Part shown: in pieces, positions 46,685 to 58,819 of the stretch
How the letters are laid out: the number at the start of each line of letters is the position of its first letter
Position numbering within the stretch: the first letter of the stretch is position 1
NCBI GenBank assembly: GCA_036971715.1
Contig: JAVHJL010000010.1
Location: 806,001-870,000, forward strand
Reading direction: 5' to 3'
Origin: Arthrobotrys musiformis
Lineage: Eukaryota; Ascomycota; Orbiliomycetes; Orbiliales; Orbiliaceae
Length of the DNA: 64,000 nt
Notes under the pieces: model-generated
Seen by the model: the letters and a program-made list of their open reading frames with translations, nothing else
What the model was told of the DNA's origin: nothing
Databases searched by the model: none
Position numbers and translations under genes: made by a program

Positions 46685-47708
46685 TCAAGAGTTTTCCCTT
46701 CCCATATAGCATCGTGATGTTTTTTTAGCCAGCTGTAAGAACCTAGCTAGACTGTTGCCCCATGACTCTTTTTCATAAAGGCTGGAATTCGTTAGTCGTA
46801 TAGATTCTTGAAGGAGTATTAGAACCACCCACTTGGTCAAAATTCTGATGGGTATTCTCATTTTGGATGGAATTTCACCTTGACCTGTGGTAACATGCTC
46901 GATGTAGATTCGCGGGAATTTAGCGCTTATCAGTTCCACCCCATCAACAAAAGTGAGGTTGATTGCCTCCACCTGCTCATTTTGTTAGTCAAACTTTACA
47001 GGTTCCTCAGGGAAATGGAGAAGTTACAACCTCATAAAAATCGAGACTTTTATTGAAATGATACCGGCTTTGTGCTATGGCTAACAACGTTGCAAACATA
47101 TATGGAGTGACAGGGTAGATGCGCTTAAGCTTATACCGCTTTTTGGCTAGGCGTCGCTCTCGTTGCTCTTCTCGCTTGTCTAGCATCTGGAAATACGTGG
47201 AGTGGGTTATGATCGCGATAAAGATTCCTGGTTTTCCCGAGATTATGCCAACTACATCCTCGGCCTGCAGGGTGACCTTGGATTTGTTTATAATAAGTTT
47301 GAGGAGCACCGATTTTCTAAGAAGCGGGCGAGATGAGACGAAGTCAGGATTATTACTAAATGACATGACATGCAAACATCGATATAATAGCATACCCGTA
47401 TCGTAAGGTTCTATAGTCGTATGGGAGTTTAGCTGCAACAAGGAAATCGCATATGGAGCGCCGAAGAAAGACGAGAACATCATAGCGATATTTGACAACG
47501 GATTTTGGTGCGGGCGGCTGTAGTCTCTTTGGGGCATCCTTCTCTAGGCGCGGCAGGCCCAGTACAGTGGCAGAAGTTTCTTCCTGAGCCGCAGAAGTTC
47601 CAGATGGATCTCCTCCCAGCACTGGGGAGGAAGATACAGAGGCTGCTGACGTGTTCTCTTAAGAATATCGAGTATGGAATCAGTTTCGGGGCCGAGGGCC
47701 GAGATCAT
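46685..47708 (-). pseudogene. Frameshifted paralog (copy A) of the gene at 50465-51403
   Basis: It has the same three-exon layout as copy B: 47708-47396, 47355-47031 and 46972-46685. Both copies share QPLYLPPQ/LPLYVPPL, the KY..L core, the exon-2 end (MFATLLAIAQSRY...LDFYE against SFAALLAVAQNRY...LDFYE) and the exon-3 start (ELISAKFPRIYIEHVTTGQGE against TLISAEFPRNYLEHVVTGEGE). In copy A the first frame stops at a TAG soon after LELLRLRKK, while the homologous continuation (VLGLPRLEKDAPKRLQPP) lies in the next frame. So a one-nucleotide shift occurred near 47575. The C-terminus is also different and longer. It is either a young pseudogene or a sequencing error in GAAGAAACTTC. Function is unknown. 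Confidence 0.6.
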
Positions 47709-48365
47709 GTCAAGTCGCGTTGTTGGTCGCGATGAACATCGTGTCGTGCTCTCACGTGATACAGGAGTGGTCCCATTTTTCCCGATTAGGACATTGGGTC
47801 AAAATAACACAAAGACCCAACACGAACCCTGTGCCGCACTGCTACACCCTCCTCTGATTAGATATGGCTAGCATGGCTTATTATTCTGCCTGTTAAACTC
47901 GGATCCTAGAGAGGGGTATATCCCGCTTTCGGACCACAGGATCATAATGACTAAGAGGGGTTGGATCCTTCGATATCACGGTCTATATATGTGAGCCTGA
48001 GTTTTGTTCAATTGATTGTACCGCAGGTTCGATCAATAACATTGCATTTCTATCAGACTCTTTGTGATATTGCTCCGGCGTCGAGACGGATTTTATACTT
48101 ACCGACGACTACTAGATTTTTCTAGGGACCTTACAGCCAATATGTCCGCATCGACTAATAAAGTGCGTGACTACCCTTCGACGGTGCTCCAATTCCAACA
48201 AATGCTCTGCACATTCGAAAATACCAACGCTCAAAACCCCAAGCCCCTTAACCTCGTTTGAGCGGGAGCCACTGGGGACTTGAGCATCTAAAGCACTTTC
48301 GGGTCTTAGCTAAGACTCATAGGGGGGCTCTTCCTCAGTTGCAAACACATTATGACAGATGCGAA
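47709..48365. other. Intergenic/leader between divergent genes
   Basis: It holds the shared upstream region of copy A (minus) and the orphan gene (plus). A 38-codon ORF (48142-48258, starting MSASTNKVRDY) precedes the main frame and may be a lost N-terminus, since the reading shifts to another frame exactly where it ends. Confidence 0.45.
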
Positions 48366-49882
48366 ATGGCAGTCGCCTCTTCCATGCGGAAAGCGGATCT
48401 TGAGTCGTTGTATGCTCTCAAAGATAGTGATATTGGAGCAAAGAGCCCAATGGGGCTCGAGCTTTCAGCCGGAGATACTAAGTTCGGGCCGTTTATGATA
48501 GCCATTGGCGATGCGATTCGCAAAGGGGCCGCGCAGTCATCGCTTGTTACAGGGGGTCGTGACCAGTGGGGACGCAACCTTGCTAATCAATCATCTCAAA
48601 ATCCTCCCACTTCTGCCCCACTTTCGCCAGAACAGGTGTCAAGCTCTCCACGTCCTAAAACTAGTACTTCAGATGGTACATATTCGGATACCAGGGATAG
48701 CCAATCGACAGGACAACAAGATTAAGCGAAATCAGAGCCTATGTCGCATTATCTTGCAAATCAATTTATTCAGGGGACAATTCTAGAGTATATGAAACCA
48801 ACCTCGCTATTCTCGAAATGCCACACCTCTGGAACCGAATTTAGTGATAGTGTCCTTTGGTATGAGAGCTGGCCACATAGCTCTCAACTCGTGGCCGGTA
48901 TCGTCCATTGCAATGTGTACGACGACGGTTGCTTTACGGTATTTAAGAGGGAGGATCCCGCTGCCGAATTCATAAACCATTCGCGGCTTTGTTCTGTGGA
49001 GACAAAGAGAAGCCTCCTGAACCCAGACGAAACAAAATTCTCAACGGCCGATAGTGATTGTCAACGGCTAGGGCAAAATATCGCCGAGATGTGGGCGACA
49101 CTGGGTCGTCGCCTAAACAAAGATGGTCCCCGTGATGTAAGAATTTTTGTTTGATTTGTCAACGAGACTCTTAATTCCGCCCCTTTCCGTTATATAAAAC
49201 CCCGCTAATCAATGCAAACTACTACTGTAGGATCTATTATCAACAACGACGGGGATTGATAAGCTCGCCGACGCAGAATTACGGTAATATGAATTTAAAC
49301 CGCAAAATTTCGTTCTTTTGAATGCTTTGACGCAGTGTTTCTAACTATAGCCTGGGCCTGATCTAGTGTCTTCTTGGTGGTACTCCAACACACCTCCAAA
49401 TCGCGACGGCCAAATTCGGCAAAGAGTACCTAAAAAGCTGCCTTATTGAGGGTTACAAACCGAACCTCGATAGTGAAGAATACTACTTGAAGGTAGAGTT
49501 TAGCTACCGCCGCGACGTGGCTAAGACTGAGCATCGGAGAGATGCCATAATGATGATGGCTTCGTTAGTCGATTATCTCCACTACTCTGAAATACTAGGG
49601 GAAGCACCTCCCTTGCCAGATATGATGGGAGAAGAACTCAGCCAACACCAAATATATGGCAATGAGCTGGATATGAGCGATGAACCTGGGGTAGAGGCTG
49701 AAGGCGAATACTACGACGAACTTATGGAAGATGACGAAGGGGGCGCTGAACATGATAACCAAGAAAACCGTGGGGGCAATCGAATGTATGGCCTAGATGG
49801 CTATGGCCAGGAGGAGGATTTTGTGGATGAGCTGGCATCCATTATTACACCGCCAACAAAGAGGAGGAAATTTCAAAATTGA
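48366..49882 (+). CDS. Orphan acidic-tailed protein, tentative three-exon model
   Basis: The model is 48366-48675, 48736-49136 and 49367-49882, about 408 residues. It rests on a 60-nt in-frame intron (G|GTACAT to AAATCAG) that removes an in-frame TAA, and a 230-nt intron (GAT|GTAAGA to GATCTAG, with CTAAC inside). Coding-like blocks are FGPFMIAIGDAIRKG, SDSVLWYESWPHSSQLVAGI, YDDGCFTVFKRED and LQIATAKFGKEYLKSCLIEG. The C-terminus is strongly acidic (DELMEDDEGGAEHDN) and ends in the nuclear-signal-like PTKRRKFQN. The frame is open further upstream to about 48252 without an ATG, so the N-terminus is uncertain and the gene could be partly decayed. No family recognised. Confidence 0.5.
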
Positions 49883-49900
49883 GTACGCGTAGATGATATA

Positions 49901-50080
49901 CCAATAGTTAGAGTACCAATAGTTAGAGTATCAATAGTTAGAGTATCAATAGTTAGAGTATCAATAGTTAGGGTACCAATAGTTAGAGTACCAATAGTTA
50001 GAGTACCAATAGTTAGAGTATCAATAGTTAGAGTATCAATAGTTAGGGTACCAATAGTTAGAGTACCAATAGTTAGAGTA
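49901..50080. repeat. 15-bp minisatellite, twelve units
   Basis: Twelve 15-bp units of YCAATAGTTAGRGTA run without interruption from 19 nt after the orphan gene's stop codon. Units 5 and 10 carry TTAGGG in place of TTAGAG, and blocks starting with C and with T alternate. A thirteenth, degenerate unit follows. The array lies in the presumed 3' UTR. Confidence 0.95.
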
Positions 50081-50464
50081 CTGATAGTTAATTACCGCAC
50101 GCCTAGTTGTATACTTGTTTCAGACAGCAATGCACTTCATACATTATATTCAACACACCCGACTAGGGCGAACACTAGTATAGTCTGCACTCCTCCAAAC
50201 TAGTATCTAAAAATGTTCTTTGATTTATATTGTTACCAGACGCCTCATCTATCCATCTATTTTATATGCATGCCCATTTACAGCCCCAGGTGGGCTTACG
50301 AGACAAATGCTCACTATATACAACATGAATTACCCTTCTATCCCCAAACCCTAGTTTATCAATCCATTGGATCCGTCGCTTCAAAATGCTCTTTCACCAA
50401 CCACAAAAAGGGCTGGTAACTACTCCATGAATCCGGCGCGCTTAAACTAAAGAACAGGGGAAAG
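50081..50464. other. Intergenic between convergent genes
   Basis: AT-rich remainder between the minisatellite and the 3' end of copy B. Nothing recognisable. Confidence 0.6.
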
Positions 50465-51403
50465 TCAGCACTTAGTAATAATAATACAATTTATCAAATA
50501 CTCGTTCTGGTGGGGAGGGAAGACAAAGGTATACCCTTCTAAAACACTTAGTTTTACAACAGCTTCCTTCTCAAGCTCTCCTTCGCCGGTTACCACATGC
50601 TCAAGGTAGTTTCGTGGAAACTCGGCGCTGATGAGGGTGACGGAACAGTCTGCTTCGATGTATATCATATCGGCCTGGGAAACCACATGTATCAATATAC
50701 ACGAGAAGCCTCTGAGTTTCAGTGGTGTGAAAAATATACCGATACACATACCTCGTAAAAATCCAACCCGCGACGGCTGGCATACCGATTCTGCGCTACA
50801 GCCAACAAAGCCGCAAACGAAAACGGCGACAGCGGGTACTCCCGTCCGTCCCGCTGTACCACATGCCGTTTCGGTAACCTCTTCACCGCCTCCGCTCCGG
50901 GCAACCTACTCTCCTGAACCGAACTCAGAATGACGACAAATATCCTCAGATCAATGTAGTTCGTATGCGCATAAACCACACAATCGGGGACTATCGGCGT
51001 CTTTATCCTTTTCAACGTGAGATCGATTCTGCATTTTTATAATTAAATATATATGTATTTTCAGTGAGTTTAAAGTAATTATGGCAAGGAACAAGGATGA
51101 GGCTACGAACCGATGTCGGTCCGTTTGAGCATAGTACTTAAAACTCAACCCGATAGTCTCAAGCAACTCAAATATCGCCGACTCACAAAACCAACGTAAG
51201 TCAACATACTTCTTCGACCTCGGCGCCGGCACCCCAGGAATCGGATTCATCGCCTCCACTATATCATCAGGTACCGTCGGTAACTCCAGTTTCGACACCG
51301 TCTTCGAAACCCGGAGATGTTCCAGATGCTCTTCTCGCCATCTTAACGGGGGAACGTAGAGCGGTAAGCGGGTATTTCTTCTGAGGCAGTCGAATACTGA
51401 CAT
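50465..51403 (-). CDS. Unrecognised protein (copy B, intact)
   Basis: Three exons (51403-51111, 51028-50752, 50674-50465) give 259 residues. Junctions are CG|GTTCGT, ATGCAG|AA, GAG|GTATGT and TTCCCAG|GCC. It starts MSVFDCLRRNTRLPLYVPPL, with WREEHLEHLR next. A mixed alpha/beta middle follows (YVDLRWFCESAIFELLETIG, VVYAHTNYIDLRIFVVILSS), then a conserved-looking helix (SFAALLAVAQNRYASRRGLDFYE). Exon 3 has ISAEFPRNYLEHVVTGEGE. Copy A shares these blocks and both intron positions, which makes the gene model firm and shows that selection or recent duplication maintains the family. No known domain is recognised. The second helix-rich block next to a basic patch might suggest nucleic-acid contact, but that is speculation. 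Confidence 0.8.
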
Positions 51404-54017
51404 TTTTAGAGAGTTTGGTGGAGGGGTTAGGGGGTGGTTTGTGTAGGTAGGACGGTATATGCATATACCCGCGGGCATGCAGCTGCCAACTGCGGGATTG
51501 CGCCTCCCGAGTCTGTGTTCGAAAATACAACAGACAACATATCGATGTAGCCGTTGTTTCGCGGACTATTATAACGGTAGTCGTAATTATAATACCAACG
51601 CTGTTATAATGCCAATACTGTTGGGTCCCAAAACTAGACATAAAATCTTGAAAATTTTCTTTTAATATATCCCTAGTCATATTTGTGGAATGCATGGCTT
51701 GAAACCCCACTCGGGTAGGATACCTTAAATTTAACACGAAGGTCCCCGTTAATATAAAGTGAAAACAAGAATATATCCGTCTAGAATCTCTATTATAGAA
51801 TACGTGAATAAATGTCCGTGAAGATAGCAAGCAGTATCTGTGCTACTATCACGCTCCAATATCCAGCTTTTGCACCGATCGTGCTCGGAAAGGATATTAT
51901 AGAATTGTCGCCCCTTAAGGTCGGTCCTCAATGGTCTCGGTCCCAGGTCCTCAATAATATTCCAACCTAATTTACAAGATATGCCACAGTTTTGACACTG
52001 CTTCAATCGAGGTTGAACATAATAATATCACCCCTCAAACAAACTAAGGTATCCTTCTATGAAGCCTAGGTACGAGACTTCCACGCCCCCTGTAAAGCCA
52101 TATTAGAATATATATTCATAGTATACTCATAACCATCATACATCTAATACCCGGGCCTCCAATTGCAACTCCCAAATTCTGACGTTTAAAACCCTTGCAA
52201 ATCCTAATATCCGCAATCAAGCAAACTCCTATCCGCCAAACCCTCCACAAGGCTTGAATAAACTTTTATATCCATCGATATCGCCCTGGAGTCCTAATAC
52301 CCCACCCCAGGATCCAACAAACCCTGGACCAACATCGCCAGAATCCGGCTTCTATCCTAGGATCCAGGAATCCAGGAAACAGGTACCCCAAGCGCAGAAT
52401 ATCCCCACACCTAGACCACGATAAATCCTAGGCATGCCTAGGCCTAGGTACCCACATCCACTAATTTTCCTATATCCAACCCCCAAAGCAATAAAATCCT
52501 AAAAATTTAAAACCCCAGGTTCGAATCCAGGAATTATATCTCCAGTCCTCATTTCAGCACCAATAACCCAAGAAAAGGCCACAAAAAAAAGTATATTCCC
52601 CTCTCAAAGAAGGATCTTTAAAATAAATATATTCCAAACAAAAATCCTGATCCAGCCCTTATATCTCTACAATTATCCCTCTACGTATACAAATCCCCAA
52701 CTAAGGGTATCCAAAAATTCCCACCAAAAAAACAAACAAATCCTAATCCTACGCCCCCAATATAACACTCAAATACAAAAACAAGAATAGCGCGGTAAGT
52801 TTAAATGCCATCGGCCGTTATACTTATACAGGGAAAAAAAAAAGAACCATCGGGTTATTCCGGTAAATTACAAGACCTGAAAAAAAGAAAAAGGTTTATA
52901 TATCCCGCGTGGAAAACAAGGCTTCCTGATACATGATAAATAAAGTAATAGAATATTACAGAATATATTCGGACTACAGTTATGCTATGCTTCAGAAAGA
53001 AGAAGAAAAATAAAATAAAGACTAAAAAAGACGTAATGAAAATAATCGTGTAAGGGGGGGGGGGAACAGAACCAGTTACACCACCATACCACATTCAAAC
53101 TCCGTTGATACATGATTCCAACGCTAAAACTTCAAAATCCGCAAAGTGACAAAAGAAACAAGTAGTACAGATCCAGGAGCCGTTAAGATCAAAAAAAAAA
53201 AAAAAAGGAAAAGGAGTTTGGGTATACATGAGTTATAAATGAAAATTCGCTGACAAAAAAAACAATCGCTGTGCTAGATATGTGGTGTGTGCTGACAAAG
53301 GAAAATCAAAAATACATGATGGTTAGTTAAAATGCCAGTATAACAATAAATGTGCAATGGTTCGCTTGCTGGTTGAAGGGGAAGTGGGAAAAACAAGACA
53401 CTATACTATGGCGCAGGGAAGTGGAGATATGGTAAGTGAAAGCACGCATATGGGACGTAGAAAATCAAGAACTGGGAAGGGCCATTTGCCTCAAGGTTGA
53501 CATCGACTTTCGATGCCGGGCGGCCAGAAAGCAAACGCGGAAAAAAACGCAAAACTTAAGGAAAACGCAGAACTGTAAAGCAAAAGGCCAGAACTCCGGG
53601 AGATATTTGACGAAGTTCCTTGATTTCCTGATACAAAACCTAATACACCCACACGAGACTCCGATAATAAAAGAGAGAAAAGCTGTCAAAGGAAAAAGAA
53701 AAGATAAGCTCTTATGCAGCATCCGCTATGATAAAGCTTCTGATAACCATCATAATGGAGTAAAAGAGGTCTTATCGACGATGACAGATATAGGAAAAAC
53801 TGGGGTGTTCCATGAATGTACCAGGGAGAATATAGCGAACGAAAAATAAAAAAAAATAAAAAAAAAAAAACCATTTATAAGTCCACATTATGGATTATTG
53901 GCTGCGATGCAGCATCGGCAATTTGGGAATTGATCAACATGTTAGAGTAATCAACCCCAGCGAGGACAGCTTGTGTGTACCTACAAACACCAAGTCGTGT
54001 CAGCTCTCTGGCACGGG
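51404..54017. other. 2.6-kb gene-free AT-rich stretch
   Basis: No supportable gene. It holds homopolymers: G11 at 53054-53064 and an A run near 53190. The longest ORF (53436-53849) is Lys/Asn-rich with AT-biased codons and overlaps the 3' flank of the next gene, so it is treated as chance. Confidence 0.55.
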
Positions 54018-56082
54018 CTACAAGGGGAGCGACGGGTATGGATCCACAGGCACATACTCCTCTTTTCTAGTCGAAGCTTTCAGGCGTCCGGCCGTGAGTC
54101 GTAGAATTCCTTGATCGATATTACGGATGTGGAGTTCAATTGGGACTTCGACGACCCCTTCCATCAGGCTGGGTGCTGCAACTGTCTCTCTGAGTTGTTC
54201 GAGATCGGCGCTCATGCGGTCGAGTTCGACGACCGTGGCGGAAACGTGGCTGAGAGCCGTCTTTCGGTAATGATTCACATTGTGTAACAAGGCGACTTGT
54301 TCCTTGCTACGTGCGATCTTTTGCCTATTAGCCCCGAGCTTGGTGAAGATCGCGGACAAAACTTCATCATGCTCCATCTTGACGTGATTAGCTTCGCGGG
54401 AGATGATTTCGTCTAATACAAGGGTTAGTTCACACTGCCTAAAGTAACAAAAAAGAAAAGACGGGGAAAGCTTACGGATTGTCGTAAGTTTTTCTTCCAG
54501 CTGGTCGAGGATAGTAAGAACATTCTGGGCTTCCAGTACTAGTCGTTGCAGCTGTCCGTTCATCCCTTCTGTCGTCTTGGTGAAGGTGTTGGCTACATCT
54601 CTGCGGATCTGGTCGTTATCCCGCCACAGAACCAAGCTGCTGAAGGATGTTCCACCTGATTCCGAATCCCTGATGTCTTCTAAGGTCTTCTTCGCCCATT
54701 CGTCAAGGGCGAGAATGCTGTCGATGGTACCCATAACACGGGAAGAAAACTTGGAGAGGCTGCGCGATGCGATGCGTGCGCTATCTCCGAACTCCTCCAA
54801 ATGAATTGACAATTGCTCGCTAGAGTACCCCATGTTAGTCACCAGTCTTAAAAGATAGAGGGGATAGGAATGGGGCAAAAACATACCGGCAGGCGAGGCC
54901 GGAAACTCGGACCAGGATGGTCAGATCCCGAACTGCCATTTCGCTATTCTTCATATCGTAGGCCAGTCGGCTGCCACCAACCGAATCCTCCAAGATTTTT
55001 TCAAAGCTGAATTGTAACTCCATAAGCCGTTTATAGTCCGGCGGGGATTGATCACCCTTATGGTATCTTGGCCCCCGGGGCTTTCCGGTACGAATACCGG
55101 GACTGGAGCAGAATGGGACTGCATCACCGAAACTTTGTATAGCCTCCAACTTACAGAGGTTCGCCAAAATATCAGATGTTCTCGACTCATTCGAGTAGCT
55201 CTTCATAGTGAGATAGCCGACGCAAGCGGCGATAACGCTCGTCGAAAGAATCCCAAACGATCCGGCGGAAAGACCGAGCTTGTTAGCCTTACGACGCTTA
55301 ACTTTAGGAGACGGTGCATTCGCAGTCGTGGCTTCTTCTACAGTATCCGAAGACTCTTCCTTGATGGTTTCATTGCGAACCGTGGTGTCAATGCTACTCT
55401 TCCTGGTCTTTTGCACATTAGCAAGAGCTACCGAGGCCGACGTAAGATTCGGAGATGCCTTAAGAACGTCACTAAATCTAACACTGACTCTCTTGGGTGA
55501 TCTCTTGATAATAGGCTTCAAAGAACTAGGACTCGGGCTCTTAAACCCGCGTTCTAGCAATCTGCCTTCGCGATCACGGTGCTCTGTTTGGATTTGGATT
55601 TGAACCGGATCATCGACGGGAGTTTGCTCCCTCTTGCGCTTTCTAAACAGCTCTCGTTCCCGTTCCCGTTGCTCCATAAGCGAGTTAGGAGTCGGAGGTG
55701 CGGCCATGGGAGCGGTAAAGACAGTTTCACCATTATTTCGAGGAGCATTAGGATTCAAAATGGAGGCTTTAGGAGTCGCCGGCCGGGAAGGCTGCGTAGT
55801 CGGTGCGATCTTATTAGGAGCTGGAATAGAGCCTAGACTCGTTCCAGCCGACGAATATCCTGGACCAGGGGTGAAGATACCATCTTCGTCGTCCGATGTG
55901 TCGAACAAAGAACCGCCATTAAGATTCTTTGGGACCAAGAAGTCCCTCTTAGGGATCTTTGGAAGATCTTCCTGCATGCGGGGAGGATTTGCGGGAAGAC
56001 TTATCCTTTTGGTAGGTTGATGGGGTTTACTGGGGGGTTTGATTTTGACGCCAGCTACGAAATGAGGGTTAGGAAGCTGCAT
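54018..56082 (-). CDS. Fungal membrane protein with coiled-coil C-terminus
   Basis: Three exons (56082-54887, 54819-54476, 54412-54018) give 644 residues. The joins are CG|GTATGT to CTCTAG|C and C|GTAAGC to TATTAG|AC. The first 260 residues are Pro/Ser-rich and probably disordered, with basic patches (KRSPKRVSVRFSD, KVKRRKANK). One likely membrane segment follows (LGLSAGSFGILSTSVIAACVGYL). After it comes a helical region (REQLSIHLEEFGDSARIASRSL, TILDQLEEKLTTI, REANHVKMEHDEVLSAI) with long amphipathic helices. Its architecture resembles nuclear-envelope or ER proteins conserved in filamentous fungi, but I cannot name it. An upstream in-frame ATG at 56202 would add 40 hydrophobic residues; 56082 (MQLPNPHF) was preferred. 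Confidence 0.82.
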
Positions 56083-58819
56083 GAAGACTCCTAATACGAT
56101 AAATTTGATAGAAAAGAAAGAAGGAATAGATAACAAAAGAAAGCGAATTAACAGGGAAGAAAAGAAGGAAGTGTCGCAATCGTTAAAGAAGAACGAGAAC
56201 ATGAACTAGGGAAAAACAAGAGAAAAAAAGAAGAAAACGAGAAAAAGAAAAGAGAGTGTAGGAGATGGATATCCAGCTTCCTTCGAGTATATATATTTTC
56301 TTGCTTTGCGAACTTGATTCCGAGGTCCGTCGTGGCTCGAGAGACCCGAAAAGAGAGTTACATGCAAAGAGATTAAGTAATAACTGAAGAGGAAGAAGGA
56401 GTCTCGGTTCGAAAAGAGGATCCGAAAGGGAGGGGTAGTTTATATAGTACCTTTTTATTCGCCTGCGATATCAATATCAAACTATGGAATCGCTGACTAC
56501 GCAAGATTTGAGAATGCCGACAGCTATGCTAACGCAATGCGAGTCTACTTTTCGTCGGGAAAAACGCGATGAGTGTTTTAGAGTGGCTTGTTACAAGTCG
56601 CCTGTTCGAGTGACTTGGTGTTATTGGTCGGAGAAGAAGGATTTCGCGGAGCTAAGGGGTAGTGGGTGAATTCTATGACTCTTTTTTGCGTGGTCAGTTT
56701 CGGTTGATGAGGTCGAGGCAAGTCGACTTCATGCAAGGCGGGTGGAGACCAACATGCAACAGCAACAACGACAACGACAAGCGAGGAGATAGCGTCGCTG
56801 TAGCTCGACGGAGGATGAGATTGGAGGAGATTGAAGCAGATATTCGGATAGGGTCGACGGAAAAGAGAAGGACGGGGTCGGTAAGGGGGTCTGAGAGAGC
56901 GACAAGGTCAGCGACAGCGAATTCGGAGGTGATGATGTTGCGATGGATGAGCTGGTGGTTAGTGTCGATGGGGGAAGCTGCGATGGTGGGTGGATGGAAT
57001 GTGTGGTGTGGTGGGCAGGATCAGATAAGGTGGGGGGCTGGCTAGTCCCAGTTGGAAGTGGTCTCGAGTACAAGCTAAGAAATAGTATAGCCTGATAGCC
57101 AGAGAGGAGAGATGGGACGAATGGGAGGACAATGTGTTGTGTTGGATATCCCGGTCTTGGCAACAACTCCACACCCAACCCAGTAACTATCGCTTCCTTA
57201 TCGGCCTTAGATACTGAGGGAAAGGGTATGTCACCACTTGTCTCGTCCCGGCTGAGGGAAATAGCTGGGTAGCTGGGAAAAGGAAAAGGGAGGAGACAAA
57301 GGGAATGAATGAATGGCTAGGAAGGGGGAAGGGAAGGGAAGGGAAAGCTTGGTAAAGTAGAACAAGAACAGGAACTTGACAGCGGCCGCGCAAGCGAACG
57401 GACCCGTATGGATCGATAGACTCGACTCGACTCAGGCAGGGTGGCCTCGTCAATTAATTAAAGTAATTACCTTTTTGTATAACTGCCCTATAAAGTATAC
57501 ACCCGAGGGCCAGGCAAAAAATGGTGAAGTCTGAAAGTTGATATCTCGAGATTCGGCCTAGATTGAATACAACAAGAAGAAAAGAAAGGAAGGAAAAGAA
57601 TAGAATACAGAACGACGGAGGAGGATAAGTTGTCCTTCTCTTAATTCTTCCTTTTCCCCCCTCCTTCGAAAACTAATTAAATTTACACTTCCTATGCCCT
57701 CTTCTTCCCCCCTCCTCTTCGATGGGAGAGCAAAAGAAATAAAGCCTTCTAATTCCCCCCCCATCGAATTTCACAGACCAAAACAATAACATTACCCTTT
57801 TTGGCAATGTGATGGGGTCTTTCGGAAATGGCTGGGGACAAGAGCTCGACTAGGCCACTTTGCACCCTTTGCATTTGTATGCAAGTCACTTGTGATGGCT
57901 GATCTAGCCAATAGAATCCCCGCCGCTTGACAGCTGTCCAAAAGAAACCCCAAAAACCAAAACAATGCCTCCAGGACGAATAAGAAGGAAAGAAGATAGC
58001 TATAAACACTAACTCACTTGGAAGTAATTCTTACTTAACCGCTGATAAAGTCACCGATAACCTTTTTGGACCTGAGGTACTTGTGTCAGCCATACAATTT
58101 GGGCCACCGGACTATGTCACTCCCTGCTGATTTTTCGATTTTCGTACAAGGGTCAGCTGATTCGGAAAGAATGTTGGATTTTGGAGCTCAGGTAGCTAGG
58201 TAGCTAGCTTAGCTTAAAGAACCCCTCCCCCTCATCTCATCTCAGGTTGTCCTTCTTAAGCTTGTGTGTACGTCAGTATCAGCATACTCTCACTTTTTTT
58301 TTTTTTTTTTTTTGAAAATATGTGTATACGTCACTTCACAAGAATGCAGGGCTGCTCTTTTTATAATATTGAGCATCAAGTACAAGTGTGAGTGTGAGTG
58401 TAAACGTGAGCATGGCATTCGATTCCGGACCCTGACATGTCGACATCCGCAGAAGAAAGGAAGGACCCGTCGAATGTATCTCTTTGTATCTACCCCTCCA
58501 AGCAAGGGCTGCATAGTCCCACCACACCTGCCCCTCAAAAAGGTGTGTCCGAAACCTGGAATTTCCCCGAACAAACCTGCCATGCAAACGGCCGTGCTTT
58601 GCATATCCGTTCGCTCATCCCTTGATGAATCAGCTGTGGTGTTTTTTTTTTTTTTTGGTTTTGTCGAAGTAGTTTTTCCCGCTTCCCTTTTTAAAGCTTC
58701 CCAGTTCCCGCTTGATTCCAGAGTAACCCCAAACACTAAAAATCAACAAAGTCTATATCGTACATCCCACAATATTATCCTTTAGAACTTCAGATGTAAA
58801 GCTTGCTTGTCATCCTTCT
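56083..58819. other. 2.7-kb gene-free stretch
   Basis: Purine-rich plus strand near 56220-57300 (long GA runs), a T20 run at 58294-58313 and short AG/CT repeats. ORFs up to 173 codons exist but are low-complexity products of these runs. The left end is the promoter/leader of the membrane protein gene, the right end the FRG1 3' flank. Confidence 0.55.

Noticed and set aside
49901..50080. Telomere repeat or interstitial telomere
   Set aside because: TTAGGG occurs only as a variant inside 15-bp units and never in tandem with itself.
52510..52540. tRNA B-box-like GGTTCGAATCC
   Set aside because: The flanking bases do not form a T-stem, and no A box or acceptor stem fits at the right distance.
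53436..53849. 137-codon plus-strand ORF
   Set aside because: Lys/Asn-rich product of AT-rich DNA in the 3' flank of an opposite gene; ends in an A-rich run.
58264..58785. 173-codon plus-strand ORF starting before the T20 run
   Set aside because: The frame is carried by homopolymer-encoded Phe runs and shows no coding character.
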